Assembly: GCF_029016485.1 (NCBI RefSeq)
Contig: NZ_CP092107.1
Span: 1,054,001-1,118,000 of the forward strand
Origin: Vibrio sp. JC009
GTDB taxonomy: Bacteria; Pseudomonadota; Gammaproteobacteria; Enterobacterales; Vibrionaceae
DNA: 64,000 bases
Direction: 5' to 3'
Shown: positions 17,199-26,014 of the stretch, piece after piece
Position numbering within the stretch: the first letter of the stretch is position 1
Layout: every line of letters starts with the position of its first letter
Notes under the pieces: generated by a model
Seen by the model: the letters and a program-made list of their open reading frames with translations, nothing else
Databases searched by the model: none
What the model was told of the DNA's origin: nothing
Made by a program: the position numbers and the translations under genes

Positions 17199-18000
17199 TT
17201 CTTGTCGCCTTTAGGTGAGGAATGGCCCGCACTAACTGGCCGGAATAGGTATCTTCATCACGTGAAATAACCTGTTTCACTGAGCCATAATCGACTATCT
17301 GCCCATTTTTCATTACCAGCAAATTGTCAGCAATGGATGCACAGGCGCTGATGTTATGGCTGACCATGATGACCGAGGTACCATACTGTTTCCTGCGGGC
17401 ATTTAGTTCCTTAACCACCACTTCCTGTGTGGTCACATCCAGTGCAGAAGTGGGTTCATCCGCCAGAATAAGCTCAGGATTCATAGCCAGTGACATTGCG
17501 ATGGCGATTCTCTGCTTCATTCCGCCACTAAGCTGCCAGGGGCGGGAGCTTAAGATGGCTTCGGGATCCTTAAGCCTGAGCTTTTCTATCTCCTCTAACG
17601 CCAGCAGTCTCGCTTGTTGCTTAGTCAGGTTTTTATGGTTACGAATCGCCTCAACAAATTGTCTCTCAACGGAAACCATCGGGCTCAGTGATGCACCGGG
17701 ATTTTGAAAGATCATCGCAATCCGTCCTCCCCGCAACTGTCGCCACTGCTCTGCTGAAAGCGCTGCGGTATCCACCCCGTCAAATTCATACTTGCCGTTC
17801 TCTGTCACAGCGCCACTCCCCAGCAGATTGATAAGAGCGCGGATCAGCGTCGTTTTGCCGGAGCCGCTTTCTCCTACAACTCCGAGGATCTCTCCGCGCT
17901 GAAGACTAATGCTGACATCCCGGAGAGCCTTATGCCCTCCGGGGTAGCTGATTGACAACGACCGGACATCAACAAGTGGCCGGTTATCTTTATCAGTCAT
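17191..18000 (-). CDS. ABC transporter ATP-binding protein, nickel/oligopeptide type (NikD/DppD-like)
   Basis: 269-residue ATPase. Walker A is GESGSGKTT near residue 43, the signature is LSGGMKQR near 155, Walker B is LILADEPTSALD near 176, and the switch histidine is in VMVSHNIS. I chose ATG 18000, which overlaps the end of the binding-protein gene by 8 nt; a TTG two codons upstream is possible. It forms the ATPase heterodimer with the 16410-17198 product. It is part of a continuous overlapping gene string starting at the MATE gene. Confidence 0.9.
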   Translation of the reverse strand: MTDKDNRPLVDVRSLSISYPGGHKALRDVSISLQRGEILGVVGESGSGKTTLIRALINLLGSGAVTENGKYEFDGVDTAALSAEQWRQLRGGRIAMIFQNPGASLSPMVSVERQFVEAIRNHKNLTKQQARLLALEEIEKLRLKDPEAILSSRPWQLSGGMKQRIAIAMSLAMNPELILADEPTSALDVTTQEVVVKELNARRKQYGTSVIMVSHNISACASIADNLLVMKNGQIVDYGSVKQVISRDEDTYSGQLVRAIPHLKATRSE

Positions 18001-19519
18001 TGGCAAGCTTCAGTCTTTCATCGATGTAGTAAACTTCAGAAACGAATTTATGCACGCCAGAAATTCGTTTGTTATATACCACGTTGCCTTTCTGATAGAA
18101 CAGGAATATGCCCGATACGTCATCCATCAGCATTTTGGCACCTTCCGCGCCCAACTGAGTACGTTTTTCTTTATCTATGGTGCGGCTTAGCTCGTCCATC
18201 AGTGAGTCAAACTTCGGGTTGCTGTATTTACCTGAGTTGCCGTGAGAATCTGCGATGAAGCTGGACAGGAAGTATTGAGGATCCAGTGTCGGAGCTGAAG
18301 TCCATCTTTCAAACAGGAAGTCGTACTGGCCCTGCTTAGCGGCTTCAGTATGGTTTTCCATCTGCTTCACTTCCATACCAATGCCCACTTTTTTCAGCTC
18401 AGACTGCATCGCGATACCAATGTTTCGCGCCTGAGCACCGTGGTTGGTCATACTGATATATTGAAGTACGATATTTTTACCATCAAGCTCGCGGATACCA
18501 TCGCCATCTGTGTCAACAAAGCCCGCTTTATCCAGCAGCTGAATGGCTTTTTCCTGATCGTAGCCGTATGAGTCCGCGCCTTTGTGGCCGAATGGCAGCA
18601 ATTGGTTAAAAGGACCGCGCGCTGGGATACCACCGGCAATTTTCTCTGCGTATACATCTTTGTGAATCGCATGGTGGATCGCTTGTCTGAACTCAGGGCT
18701 CTTCATCCAGGGCTTAGCAAAGTTGGTACGGACAAAAAAGATCCTTAGATTCGGGCTGCTGAGCACTTTCAGGTTCTCATCTTTTTCAAGGACCGTCAGA
18801 TCCGCCGGGCTTATCTGTGGTGCAAAATCAAGTTCACCAGACTGCAGAGCCATAGCACGGGTGCTTTCATCAGAGATGTATTTTACATTAACCTTGTCGA
18901 CTCCAGGCTCTCCGCGCCAGTGGTCCGCATGTTTTTTCATCACGATGCCGGTTTCAGATGAGAAGCTCTCCACCATAAATGGACCGGTAGCCACAGGCTG
19001 GTATTTAAATCCATCCGGGTTCTCTGACGCCGCCTGCGCATCAATAATGATAAACACTGGATCAGCCAGCATATTCAGAAGTGTTGCGTATGGACGTGTG
19101 GTTTTTACAGTTAGCTTGTTACCATCGGCTTCAATTGTATCAACCGGGATTTTCATGTCTTTACGGTTGGTCATTTCAAGCGCTCTTTCCAGAGAAGCTT
19201 TTACCGCTTTTGCATCCGCAACTTTGCCGTTGTGAAATTTAATGCCGTCCCGGATAGTAAACTCAGTGGTCAGTTCATCAACCTGTTTCCAGCTTTGGGC
19301 AATAACCGGCTTAAATTGCAGGTTTTCATCGATCTGAATCAAGTTTTCACCAATGCCTACGCGGGCAACGGTCCAGCCGTTCCAGCTTGTGGTCGGCTCG
19401 ATATCACCATCCAGCCAGAACACAGACATGTTTACGGTACTTTCTTGCGGCGCGGCCTGCACTGCCGACATAGGCAGCATCAGTGCCATCGCGGTTACCA
19501 GGGGAGTTAGTATCTTCAT
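17993..19519 (-). CDS. Periplasmic substrate-binding protein, family 5 (nickel/peptide/opine type)
   Basis: 508-residue exported protein. A Sec signal peptide covers residues 1-22 (MKILTPLVTAMALMLPMSAV, cleavage after QAA). The mature part is an SBP_bac_5 domain with SWKQVDELTTEFTIRDGIKF near 75 and the GPFMVESFSSETG segment near 175. It is closer in pattern to NikA/CntA-type proteins than to OppA, but substrate residues cannot be judged by eye. It delivers cargo to permeases encoded at 19554-21313. The spacing of 34 bp to the upstream permease fits one operon. Confidence 0.88.
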   Translation of the reverse strand: MKILTPLVTAMALMLPMSAVQAAPQESTVNMSVFWLDGDIEPTTSWNGWTVARVGIGENLIQIDENLQFKPVIAQSWKQVDELTTEFTIRDGIKFHNGKVADAKAVKASLERALEMTNRKDMKIPVDTIEADGNKLTVKTTRPYATLLNMLADPVFIIIDAQAASENPDGFKYQPVATGPFMVESFSSETGIVMKKHADHWRGEPGVDKVNVKYISDESTRAMALQSGELDFAPQISPADLTVLEKDENLKVLSSPNLRIFFVRTNFAKPWMKSPEFRQAIHHAIHKDVYAEKIAGGIPARGPFNQLLPFGHKGADSYGYDQEKAIQLLDKAGFVDTDGDGIRELDGKNIVLQYISMTNHGAQARNIGIAMQSELKKVGIGMEVKQMENHTEAAKQGQYDFLFERWTSAPTLDPQYFLSSFIADSHGNSGKYSNPKFDSLMDELSRTIDKEKRTQLGAEGAKMLMDDVSGIFLFYQKGNVVYNKRISGVHKFVSEVYYIDERLKLAND

Positions 19520-19553
19520 CTATTTTTTCACTCTTCGGATTATGTTATGGGTT

Positions 19554-20375
19554 TTAAATTCGTTCAGGATTTAAATATTTACGTGTCGCATCACCCAGGA
19601 TGTTAAACACGACAACGACAGCAAAAGTAGCCAGGCCGGGGTAAATAACCAACCAGGGTGCGCTCTGCAGATATTCTTTACCTTCGCTCAGCATATTTCC
19701 CCACTCCGGGGTTGGTGGCTGGACTCCCAGCCCGAGGAAGGAAAGCCCGGCAAGCGCGAGCATCATATTGCCGATATCCAGACTAAGCTGAGTCAGCATC
19801 GGCGGAAGAATAGCCGGCAGAACATAGTGACGGATAAGCGTGAACCGGCTGGCTCCCGCCATACGACCGGCAATAACTGCATCACTCTGCATCGCCGTCC
19901 TCACCAGCACTCGGCTAAGGCGGGCAAATTTAGTCCACCAGATAATAGCGAGGGCACATATGGTATTGACGATGCCAGGGCCAAGCAGGCCAACCACAGC
20001 AATGGCAAAAACAAGGTCGGGGAAAGCGAGAATGGTATCAGCCACACGCATAATACAGGTATCAACCGCACCGCCACGCATACCTGCAGCGATGCCGATC
20101 AGGATCCCCAGTACAAAAATCATACTCAGCATGCCAAAGGTCATACCCAGTGAGATACGGGCGCCATACAATAAACGGGACAGAATGCAGCGGCCAACCT
20201 GATCGGTACCCAGCGGATACAGCGCACTTGGCGGCTCCAGAATATGAAGAAAATCGGTTTCCAGCGGATCATGGGGTGCAAGTGAAGGGCCAAGCAACGC
20301 AATGGCGACCAAAGCTGTTGCAAGAAGAACCGCCAGAAAAAACTGATGCCTTTTATCGATATTTCTGCTGATCAT
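19554..20375 (-). CDS. ABC transporter permease, NikC/DppC-like
   Basis: 273-residue inner-membrane permease with about six hydrophobic helices. It has the N-terminal segment typical of OppC proteins (HDPLETDFLHILEPPSALYP, then LGTDQVGRCILSRLLYGARI). The EAA loop that contacts the ATPase is AGRMAGASRFTLIRHYVLP near residue 168. Its ATG overlaps the stop of the other permease gene by 4 nt. Works with the 20372-21313 product as a heterodimer. Confidence 0.9.
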   Translation of the reverse strand: MISRNIDKRHQFFLAVLLATALVAIALLGPSLAPHDPLETDFLHILEPPSALYPLGTDQVGRCILSRLLYGARISLGMTFGMLSMIFVLGILIGIAAGMRGGAVDTCIMRVADTILAFPDLVFAIAVVGLLGPGIVNTICALAIIWWTKFARLSRVLVRTAMQSDAVIAGRMAGASRFTLIRHYVLPAILPPMLTQLSLDIGNMMLALAGLSFLGLGVQPPTPEWGNMLSEGKEYLQSAPWLVIYPGLATFAVVVVFNILGDATRKYLNPERI

Positions 20376-21313
20376 TTATTCGACCCCGCCAGCATCAGTC
20401 TTGGGTCTAATATCTCAGCGACCACATCAGCAAAGAAGTTAACTGTCACATAGATCAACACCATGATAAGTACATAGGCTTGCAGGACAGGGTAATCCCG
20501 GTGTGAGATAGACTCTATCGCCATACTTCCCAGCCCCGGCCATGAGAATATCGATTCAACAATGACGGTTCCGCCAAGAAGCAGAGCACAGGAAAGACCA
20601 AAAAGTGTCGCCAGGCCACCAAGTACATTAGGCAGGACATGGAACAGAACAATTGAACTCTCTTTACACCCCCTCGCCCTTGCGCCAACCACATACGCCT
20701 TGGTCATCTCTTCACTGATCATGGACTGAATCTGACGCGTATAGCGGCCAATCAGCGGGATCGCCAGAGTAAAGGCGGGCAGTACAACACTCTCAAGTGC
20801 ATGCGGGTCGGTTAACTTAAACCACTTCAGGTAGACGATAAAGTTAAGTATCAACATCAGACCCAACCAGAAGTCAGGCACAGAGACTCCGGCAAAAGAG
20901 AGGATTCGTATCAGGTAATCCGAAGGTTTGCCTTCCCGTAGCACCGCCGTAATGGCAAACAGAAAAGAGAACACCAGCATGATAACAATGGCTGCCACTG
21001 CCAGTCTGAACGTCATTGAAAAACGGTGACTGATCATCTCTGCAACGGGCTCACCTGTTCTGAGCGATACACCTGCATCAAGAGTCAGAATACCGCTTAA
21101 CCAGTTCCAGTATTGAACCAGAAAGGGTTGATCCAGCCCCATCTTCACCTTCATTTCAGCCAGTGCCTCTGCAGAAGGAGAGATCCCACGAATTTCAAAA
21201 TAAACTTCTGCCGGATCACCGGGGCTTAACCAGGTAAGAAAAAAAGTCAGCAGTGTTGCAGCTAACATCACCATTGCAAGCTCAGTTAGCTTTTTCGCTA
21301 TGGCCTTTTTCAT
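20372..21313 (-). CDS. ABC transporter permease, NikB/DppB-like
   Basis: 313-residue inner-membrane permease. The N-terminal helix is followed by WLSPGDPAEVYFEIRGISPS, typical of DppB/NikB proteins. About six helices follow, with the EAA loop AYVVGARARGCKESSIVLFH near residue 205. ATG 21313 overlaps the MATE stop codon by 4 nt, so the exporter and importer are translationally coupled. Confidence 0.9.
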   Translation of the reverse strand: MKKAIAKKLTELAMVMLAATLLTFFLTWLSPGDPAEVYFEIRGISPSAEALAEMKVKMGLDQPFLVQYWNWLSGILTLDAGVSLRTGEPVAEMISHRFSMTFRLAVAAIVIMLVFSFLFAITAVLREGKPSDYLIRILSFAGVSVPDFWLGLMLILNFIVYLKWFKLTDPHALESVVLPAFTLAIPLIGRYTRQIQSMISEEMTKAYVVGARARGCKESSIVLFHVLPNVLGGLATLFGLSCALLLGGTVIVESIFSWPGLGSMAIESISHRDYPVLQAYVLIMVLIYVTVNFFADVVAEILDPRLMLAGSNK

Positions 21314-22638
21314 AAAGCAGACCTTAATGATGAAAAGTGCTGCCCCAGAATCTGTTTCCAGGCAAAGACAAGTGTCAGGCTACGGATAATGCAAAACACG
21401 GTAAAGGTTATCCATAAGCCGTGATTCCCTAGTTGGGGGACGAGTGTAAACTTAAGCGCAAGGAAACCGATAAGCGCATATACCATGGCGTTTCTGATTG
21501 GAGCAGAGCAGGTTGCACCAATAAAGAAACCGGCATAAACAAGGCCTGGAGCCATGGCGATAACAAATGCAATCAGGTAGAAGAAATACTCGTTACATAC
21601 CGTCAGTACATTCTCTATATCGGTAAACAGATAGAGTATTTCGTCCTGGAATATCGTCAGGCAAAGAATAACGATCAGGCTTTTTATACTCATATGAAGA
21701 TGAGCAATACCTCTGAGACGGTTAAGGCTCTCAAGATCTTTGTTACCCACACTTCTGCCACCAATAACGGATACTGCGTTAGCATGACCGTCAAACAAGT
21801 AAGCAATTAAATACTGTATCTGGAACAAAATAGCATTGGCAGCCAGAATATCTGTTCCCATGCTGCTGCCGGTCGCAACAAAGATATTGGTCATGGTAAG
21901 CAAACAGATGGTTCGTATAAACAGATCTCTGTTCATAGCCGCCATCCTGGCGATAGCTTTTGCTTCAAAAACACCGCTTAGATATTTGCGAAGCTGAGTA
22001 ACAGGTAACCTTCTGAAGATAAGAAAAGCTCCCAAAATGAAGCCTAACGCCTGTGAAATAAGGGTCGCATAGGCAACACCTTCCACTCCCATATGCAGGG
22101 AATGAACAAAGATAATATCCAGAATAATGTTCAGGCAGTTAATACCGATTTGCAGGAAAAGTACCTCACGAACCAGTCCCCTTCCCATGAGCCAGCCAAG
22201 GTTAACGTAACCTATAAGAACAAAGGGTGCGCCCCAGATCAGAATATCAAAGTAGCTTTTAACGTGAACGGCTATGTCCGGATCGACCTGATAAACCGCC
22301 ATGGCGCCATCTATCACCAGGCTCTGGATCAGCACAAAAAGCAGACCCACTGCCGCAGCAATAACTCCGGGACGAAGCCACGCCAATGCGACCTCATCAT
22401 CGCGGTTATTTGCCAGTGTTTGGGCGGTGAAGCCAGATGTCGCAACACGAAGAAAACCGAGCAGCCAGTAAAGCGTATTAAAAATGACGGTACCGACAGC
22501 CACCCCTCCGATAAAAGTCGGACTGTCCAACCGGCCGACTACCGCAGTGTCTACCGCTCCGAGTAACGGCTGTGTCATGGTAGATAAAATAAAAGGTATT
22601 GCGAGTTTTAGGTATTCTTTTTGAGAGCAGTAATTCAC
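21310..22638 (-). CDS. MATE-family efflux transporter
   Basis: 442-residue polytopic membrane protein with about 12 helices and the MATE/DinF pattern LKLAIPFILSTMTQPLLGAVDTAVVGRL at the N-terminus. MATE proteins export drugs or small metabolites in exchange for H+ or Na+. I chose GTG 22638, which has AGGGAG 6 nt upstream; an ATG at 22656 lacks a ribosome-binding site. It is the first gene of an operon whose other five genes form a nickel/peptide-type ABC importer. This pairing suggests that a compound is exported and then retaken, perhaps as a metal complex; that is inference. Confidence 0.88.
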   Translation of the reverse strand: MNYCSQKEYLKLAIPFILSTMTQPLLGAVDTAVVGRLDSPTFIGGVAVGTVIFNTLYWLLGFLRVATSGFTAQTLANNRDDEVALAWLRPGVIAAAVGLLFVLIQSLVIDGAMAVYQVDPDIAVHVKSYFDILIWGAPFVLIGYVNLGWLMGRGLVREVLFLQIGINCLNIILDIIFVHSLHMGVEGVAYATLISQALGFILGAFLIFRRLPVTQLRKYLSGVFEAKAIARMAAMNRDLFIRTICLLTMTNIFVATGSSMGTDILAANAILFQIQYLIAYLFDGHANAVSVIGGRSVGNKDLESLNRLRGIAHLHMSIKSLIVILCLTIFQDEILYLFTDIENVLTVCNEYFFYLIAFVIAMAPGLVYAGFFIGATCSAPIRNAMVYALIGFLALKFTLVPQLGNHGLWITFTVFCIIRSLTLVFAWKQILGQHFSSLRSAL

Positions 22639-22925
22639 TGCATACTCCCTTAACATTCTTATAAAAATATCTTATATGACCTTCGCATTGCAGATAAAAG
22701 CTCTGCATAAGGCTTTTCATATTAAATGAGAGAACAAATTTGTATCAATTACTAAATACAAATTATCAGAAGGATCAATGTGAAGCTGTCATCTTCCCGG
22801 ACAAAGCCAGTGATATTCGATGGCTCGCTCACCAATTACAGTTGCGGGAATAGAGCCAAACTTTCACCTAATCTCCTATTATAAGCAGCAAAAATAAACC
22901 ACTTCACCTAAGAGGCGGTAGAATT

Positions 22926-22944
22926 GTAAATGATATTGATTGTT
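22926..22944. promoter_or_regulatory. Weak Fur-like site in the MATE/ABC upstream region
   Basis: A 19-bp stretch (GTAAATGATATTGATTGTT) matches about 13 of 19 positions of the Fur consensus. The 358-bp stretch from 22639 to 22996 holds no gene I can support; it is AT-rich and must contain the promoter of the MATE/ABC operon. The site lies nearly 290 bp from the MATE start, so its role is doubtful. Confidence 0.25.
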
Positions 22945-22996
22945 ATTTCCATAGTTAATCTATAAAAATAGACTACATACAAAAACAATACATAAA

Positions 22997-24199
22997 TTAT
23001 ATTTCAAATAAAAAGTAGTAGCCGTAGCCTACAAAAAAAGCTGGAAGAGCTGAGTAAAAAGTAGCAACCAGCGCCGCCTTTGGCGCTAATGCTATTGCGG
23101 GGAAAAGAGCATCACCGTCGTTAGAGATAGCATTGGCTAACTGAGCAGAGAGTGGTACCGCACCGGAAATATACAGGCTGGTCACCAAAATTTGTGGGCC
23201 GCAACCCGGCAACAAACCGATAGCAATGCCAACCATAGGCAACCAGATACCCCAGTGAGAGAACAAGGCTGCCAAATCTATTCCTGCAAAAGTAGTCACC
23301 AATTCAAAAATCAGGAAGGCCATCACTACCCAGGCGGTCACAAAGTTAGTGTCCTGAGCTGTTTTCTGCAGAGGGTGAGAGGCGATGCATTTCTTATCTT
23401 CTGATACCGAGGACTCGTAGTCTTCAATCTCTTTGGTGAACGCCCACAGGCTCAGACAGGTAATGATAAGAATCGTACCAGTCCACTCTATAGTCATATC
23501 GGGCAGGCTCAGCGCTGCATTTACATCAACCTGAAAAGAGCCCAGAAAAGCAATAATAGTTGCTGGGATCAATAATAGCTGCCATACCTTACCCTGAATA
23601 TTGATAGCCATCTGCTCAAAACGAGTATGTCCCGGACTATTATGTCTGCCAGCGAAATCAGCAGTCATCTTAGGACGAAGAAAATCATCCTGATGCAGAG
23701 CATTAACCGCCCAGCCTGTAATCGCGCCCACAACAACACCTGTCGCAACGACAGCCGCACCAATATCTGGCTTACTGGCCAAAAGCAGAAATGCCGCATC
23801 ACCCATAGTTGCGGTCAAAACAGCAACAATTGCACCAAATCCAACCCGGCCACTGACAAATTGAGTGGTAACAATGATCGCACCACCACAGCCCGGTAAT
23901 GCCCCCAGTAACGCAGCAAACAGTACCTGGTAGTTTCGAGAATAACTATAAAGCCGGACAATACTGCTGTCTCTGTTCATAAATACAGAGAAGTAGTGGT
24001 AAATCGCCAGAGTAAATGCAACGTAGGCCGATACGGCCCAAAAGGCATCAGAAAGCGTATTAACCGTCAGCTCTCTGGTTGGTTCCGCAACAATCAGCGA
24101 AAGCATAAAAATAGGCAACAAGCCTCTTTTATATTTAGGCTTGAACTGTGTGTCAGCTATCCAGCGTGTAAAGGCGTTATTAATCTGTGACGGGACCAT
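22997..24199 (-). CDS. Putative 10-TM manganese/heavy-metal transporter (ArsP_2-type)
   Basis: 400-residue inner-membrane protein that I place in the putative 10-TM heavy-metal exporter family (PF11449), annotated in Vibrio as a manganese transporter. It is an internal duplication: LGALPGCGGAIIVTTQFVSG near residue 96 and IGLLPGCGPQILVTSLYISG near 340, each followed by an acidic GDA motif (TATMGDAAF; ISNDGDALF). The paired cysteine/aspartate motifs are plausible metal ligands. The start at 24199 is preceded by a Fur-like box. The next upstream gene is another manganese-type exporter, so this is a metal-homeostasis locus. Confidence 0.85.
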   Translation of the reverse strand: MVPSQINNAFTRWIADTQFKPKYKRGLLPIFMLSLIVAEPTRELTVNTLSDAFWAVSAYVAFTLAIYHYFSVFMNRDSSIVRLYSYSRNYQVLFAALLGALPGCGGAIIVTTQFVSGRVGFGAIVAVLTATMGDAAFLLLASKPDIGAAVVATGVVVGAITGWAVNALHQDDFLRPKMTADFAGRHNSPGHTRFEQMAINIQGKVWQLLLIPATIIAFLGSFQVDVNAALSLPDMTIEWTGTILIITCLSLWAFTKEIEDYESSVSEDKKCIASHPLQKTAQDTNFVTAWVVMAFLIFELVTTFAGIDLAALFSHWGIWLPMVGIAIGLLPGCGPQILVTSLYISGAVPLSAQLANAISNDGDALFPAIALAPKAALVATFYSALPAFFVGYGYYFLFEI

Positions 24200-24220
24200 A
24201 GCTTACTCAATCCAACTTAA

Positions 24221-24240
24221 ATGCGAATAATTCTCATTAT
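24221..24240. promoter_or_regulatory. Fur-like box upstream of the ArsP_2-type transporter
   Basis: ATGCGAATAATTCTCATTAT lies about 22-41 bp before the start codon. Read on the coding strand its core is TGAGAAT-T-ATTCGCA, which matches about 11 of 14 positions of the 7-1-7 Fur consensus. It overlaps the expected promoter, fitting iron-dependent repression. Confidence 0.65.
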
Positions 24241-24306
24241 AGTCGTTAGTTTTTCAATAGCAAGCCAGAATAGTCAATCATACTAATCTGAATGGTATGA
24301 TAAGTA

Positions 24307-24891
24307 TCAGTACAAATCTAAAACCAGCAGGATGGCAAAACCGATAAACAACAGACCGCTGATTTTGTGCAACAGATTAATGTTGAGCCGCGCCAGCAAC
24401 TTACGGCCCGCATATATTCCCATCAGGGAAGTAGCAGCTAAGGCAATAGTTGCACCAAACCAAACAGCCAGAGACAGATGCGTTGTGCTCATGGTTACGA
24501 CCGCCAGCTGAGTTTTGTCACCCAACTCAGCCAGAAAAATCAGCATAAATGTTGTAATCAAGATGCTGCGTGTCGTTATCTTCTCATTTGCCACTTCTTC
24601 TTCATCGTCGTCTCCCGCCAGCAATGAATGCAGGCCAAACAGTACAAACAAAGAAGCAGCTGCAATAGTTAGCCAGGTTTCAGGGATAAGGTGAGATAAG
24701 CTGCTACCAACAGTGACAGCCAGAATATTAAGCAGCGAAAACGCCGCTATTGCACCAATCGCGACCGGTTTGGCCTTATGCTTCGAAGCCAGAGTCATAC
24801 ACACCAACTGACTTTTGTCTCCGAGTTCAGCCAGGAAAATCACCCCAAATGCGAGAAATGATGAGGAAAAAAGTTCAAGTGAAAGGTTCAT
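24307..24891 (-). CDS. mneA: UPF0016/GDT1-family manganese exporter, MneA-like
   Basis: 194-residue inner-membrane protein with six predicted helices in two repeats. Each repeat carries the family E-x-G-D-[KR]-[ST] motif: AELGDKSQLVCMTLASKHK near residue 21 and AELGDKTQLAVVTMS near 121. V. cholerae MneA of this family exports manganese. A stretch of acidic residues (DDDEEE near 93) links the repeats. The ribosome-binding site is weak. I saw no yybP-ykoY manganese riboswitch in the leader. It sits next to another metal transporter on the same strand, separated by 107 bp. Confidence 0.88.
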   Translation of the reverse strand: MNLSLELFSSSFLAFGVIFLAELGDKSQLVCMTLASKHKAKPVAIGAIAAFSLLNILAVTVGSSLSHLIPETWLTIAAASLFVLFGLHSLLAGDDDEEEVANEKITTRSILITTFMLIFLAELGDKTQLAVVTMSTTHLSLAVWFGATIALAATSLMGIYAGRKLLARLNINLLHKISGLLFIGFAILLVLDLY

Positions 24892-24976
24892 ATAATAGTT
24901 CTAATTGGCAATACTCAACTGCGGGCGGGCGATGATATCACAAAACATACAAATTAACCGAACGGCACTATAAACC

Positions 24977-25064
24977 ATTAGCCTCCAGCTAATGCATTAT
25001 TAGTCATACACTATCTAATCAATAGGCCTCAGATTAAATACTATTAGCCCGGTAATATCTTGGA
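24977..25064. repeat. Four ATTAG/AATAG units with exact 22-bp spacing
   Basis: ATTAG starts at 24977, 24999 and 25043, with AATAG at 25021: exact 22-bp steps, about two DNA helical turns. CTAAT inverted copies lie at 24989 and 25015. The array fills the gap between the MneA-like gene and the ankyrin gene, so it may be a phased operator cluster. Confidence 0.4.
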
Positions 25065-25082
25065 ACCCTTAAGGCATTCAAC

Positions 25083-25526
25083 ATGAAAAAATATCTGACG
25101 ATTGCGGCATTCCTGCTCTCTGCTCTGGGCTTTTCATACCAGGCACTATGCAGCGACTCAATTCATCTGGCAGCCTACCACGGTAATGAAGAAAAAGTTA
25201 TTGAGCTTTTAGCCTCACATCCGGACCCTGATGCCCGAGACTCATATGGTGGTACAGCCTTGCACGCGGCTATGTTTCAGAACAATACAGAGATTGTCCG
25301 GCTTCTTGTTGACGCAGGATATGATGTTAATGCTGTCGGACCAAGTAATGGTTACACTCCTTTGCATGATGCAGTTTGGGCTGACAACCTGCCGGCATTA
25401 AAGATTCTGGTAGAAAACGGTGGAGACACTCGCATTAAAGGGCTGGACGGAAATACGCCTCTGGAAAAAGCGCGTAAGGAAGGAAAAGACGAAATTGTTG
25501 TTTATCTTAGCAAAGTTCAAAAGTAA
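25083..25526 (+). CDS. Secreted/periplasmic ankyrin-repeat protein
   Basis: 147 residues. N-terminal signal peptide (about 1-23, MKKYLTIAAFLLSALGFSYQ) without a convincing lipobox. The mature part is three to four ankyrin repeats: DSIHLAAYHGNEEKVIELL, YGGTALHAAMFQNNTEIVRL, NGYTPLHDAVWADNLPALKI and a shorter DGNTPLEKAR. Ankyrin proteins bind other proteins; similar small periplasmic ones in proteobacteria are linked to oxidative-stress defence (e.g. AnkB beside catalase), but no such partner is here. The gene is a single unit with a strong terminator after it. Confidence 0.85.
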   Translation: MKKYLTIAAFLLSALGFSYQALCSDSIHLAAYHGNEEKVIELLASHPDPDARDSYGGTALHAAMFQNNTEIVRLLVDAGYDVNAVGPSNGYTPLHDAVWADNLPALKILVENGGDTRIKGLDGNTPLEKARKEGKDEIVVYLSKVQK

Positions 25527-25532
25527 GTTAAT

Positions 25533-25566
25533 GAGACCACCGTTTCAGGTGGTCTCTGCCTTTGTT
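25533..25566 (+). terminator. Intrinsic terminator after the ankyrin gene
   Basis: Perfect 9-bp stem GAGACCACC / GGTGGTCTC with a 6-nt loop, followed by TGCCTTTGTTTT. Ends the rightward ankyrin transcript. Confidence 0.8.
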
Positions 25567-25910
25567 TTATCCGCTTCCCGTTTCAAGCCCGCTGAGTTGC
25601 TCAAACAAGTCTCGCGGACTTTCACCCAAAAGCTCTCCGATTTCTTTTAGTTTCATCTCACCGGAGATCTCACTGTTTTTCTGCTGCAGCTTGCTCAGCG
25701 TCACTTCTAAATCCACGCCGTAACGTTGACTCAACTCAGTAAGAGTTATTTTGCCAAACCCTGTTGAAGGTGCTTTAAGCTCTGGTTGCTTCTTATCTGT
25801 CTCAACAGGTGCTGAAGACATCATAGCCAGCTAATCAGCCCAATGTGCAACACGACCTTCAGGAACAATAAACAAGACGATGCTCGGCACCACTATCCCA
25901 TTTCTGCAAT
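25567..25910 (-). pseudogene. Decayed DUF4405 (cytochrome-like membrane protein) gene
   Basis: An 85-codon frame (ATG 25824) encodes a tail with STGFGKITLTELSQRYGVDL, the usual C-terminal region of DUF4405 membrane proteins. Upstream in the same frame is the family N-terminal hallmark SIVLFIVPEGRVAHWAD, followed by a TAG at the place where a conserved tryptophan (TGG) is expected. The central membrane domain between the two pieces, including the haem-ligand histidine helices, is missing. I read this as a nonsense mutation plus internal deletion. The short tail could still be translated from ATG 25824 but has no good ribosome-binding site. Family identification is from memory of the motif. Confidence 0.55.
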
Positions 25911-26014
25911 TCACATGTCCCGTATTGCTGATTTTTTCCACTCTGGCTCATCGCTAATATTCTTTCCGTACCTTGATTTCGAATAGCGGCATACAGCCCT
26001 GACAGGAGACGAAT

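Noticed and set aside
22657..22860. Sigma-54 promoter for the MATE/ABC operon driven by the nearby activator
   Set aside because: No GG-N10-GC arrangement with the expected flanks was found upstream of the MATE start.
24892..25082. Possible yybP-ykoY manganese riboswitch before mneA
   Set aside because: The conserved loop sequences of that riboswitch class are not visible in the leader; only AT-rich repeats are present.
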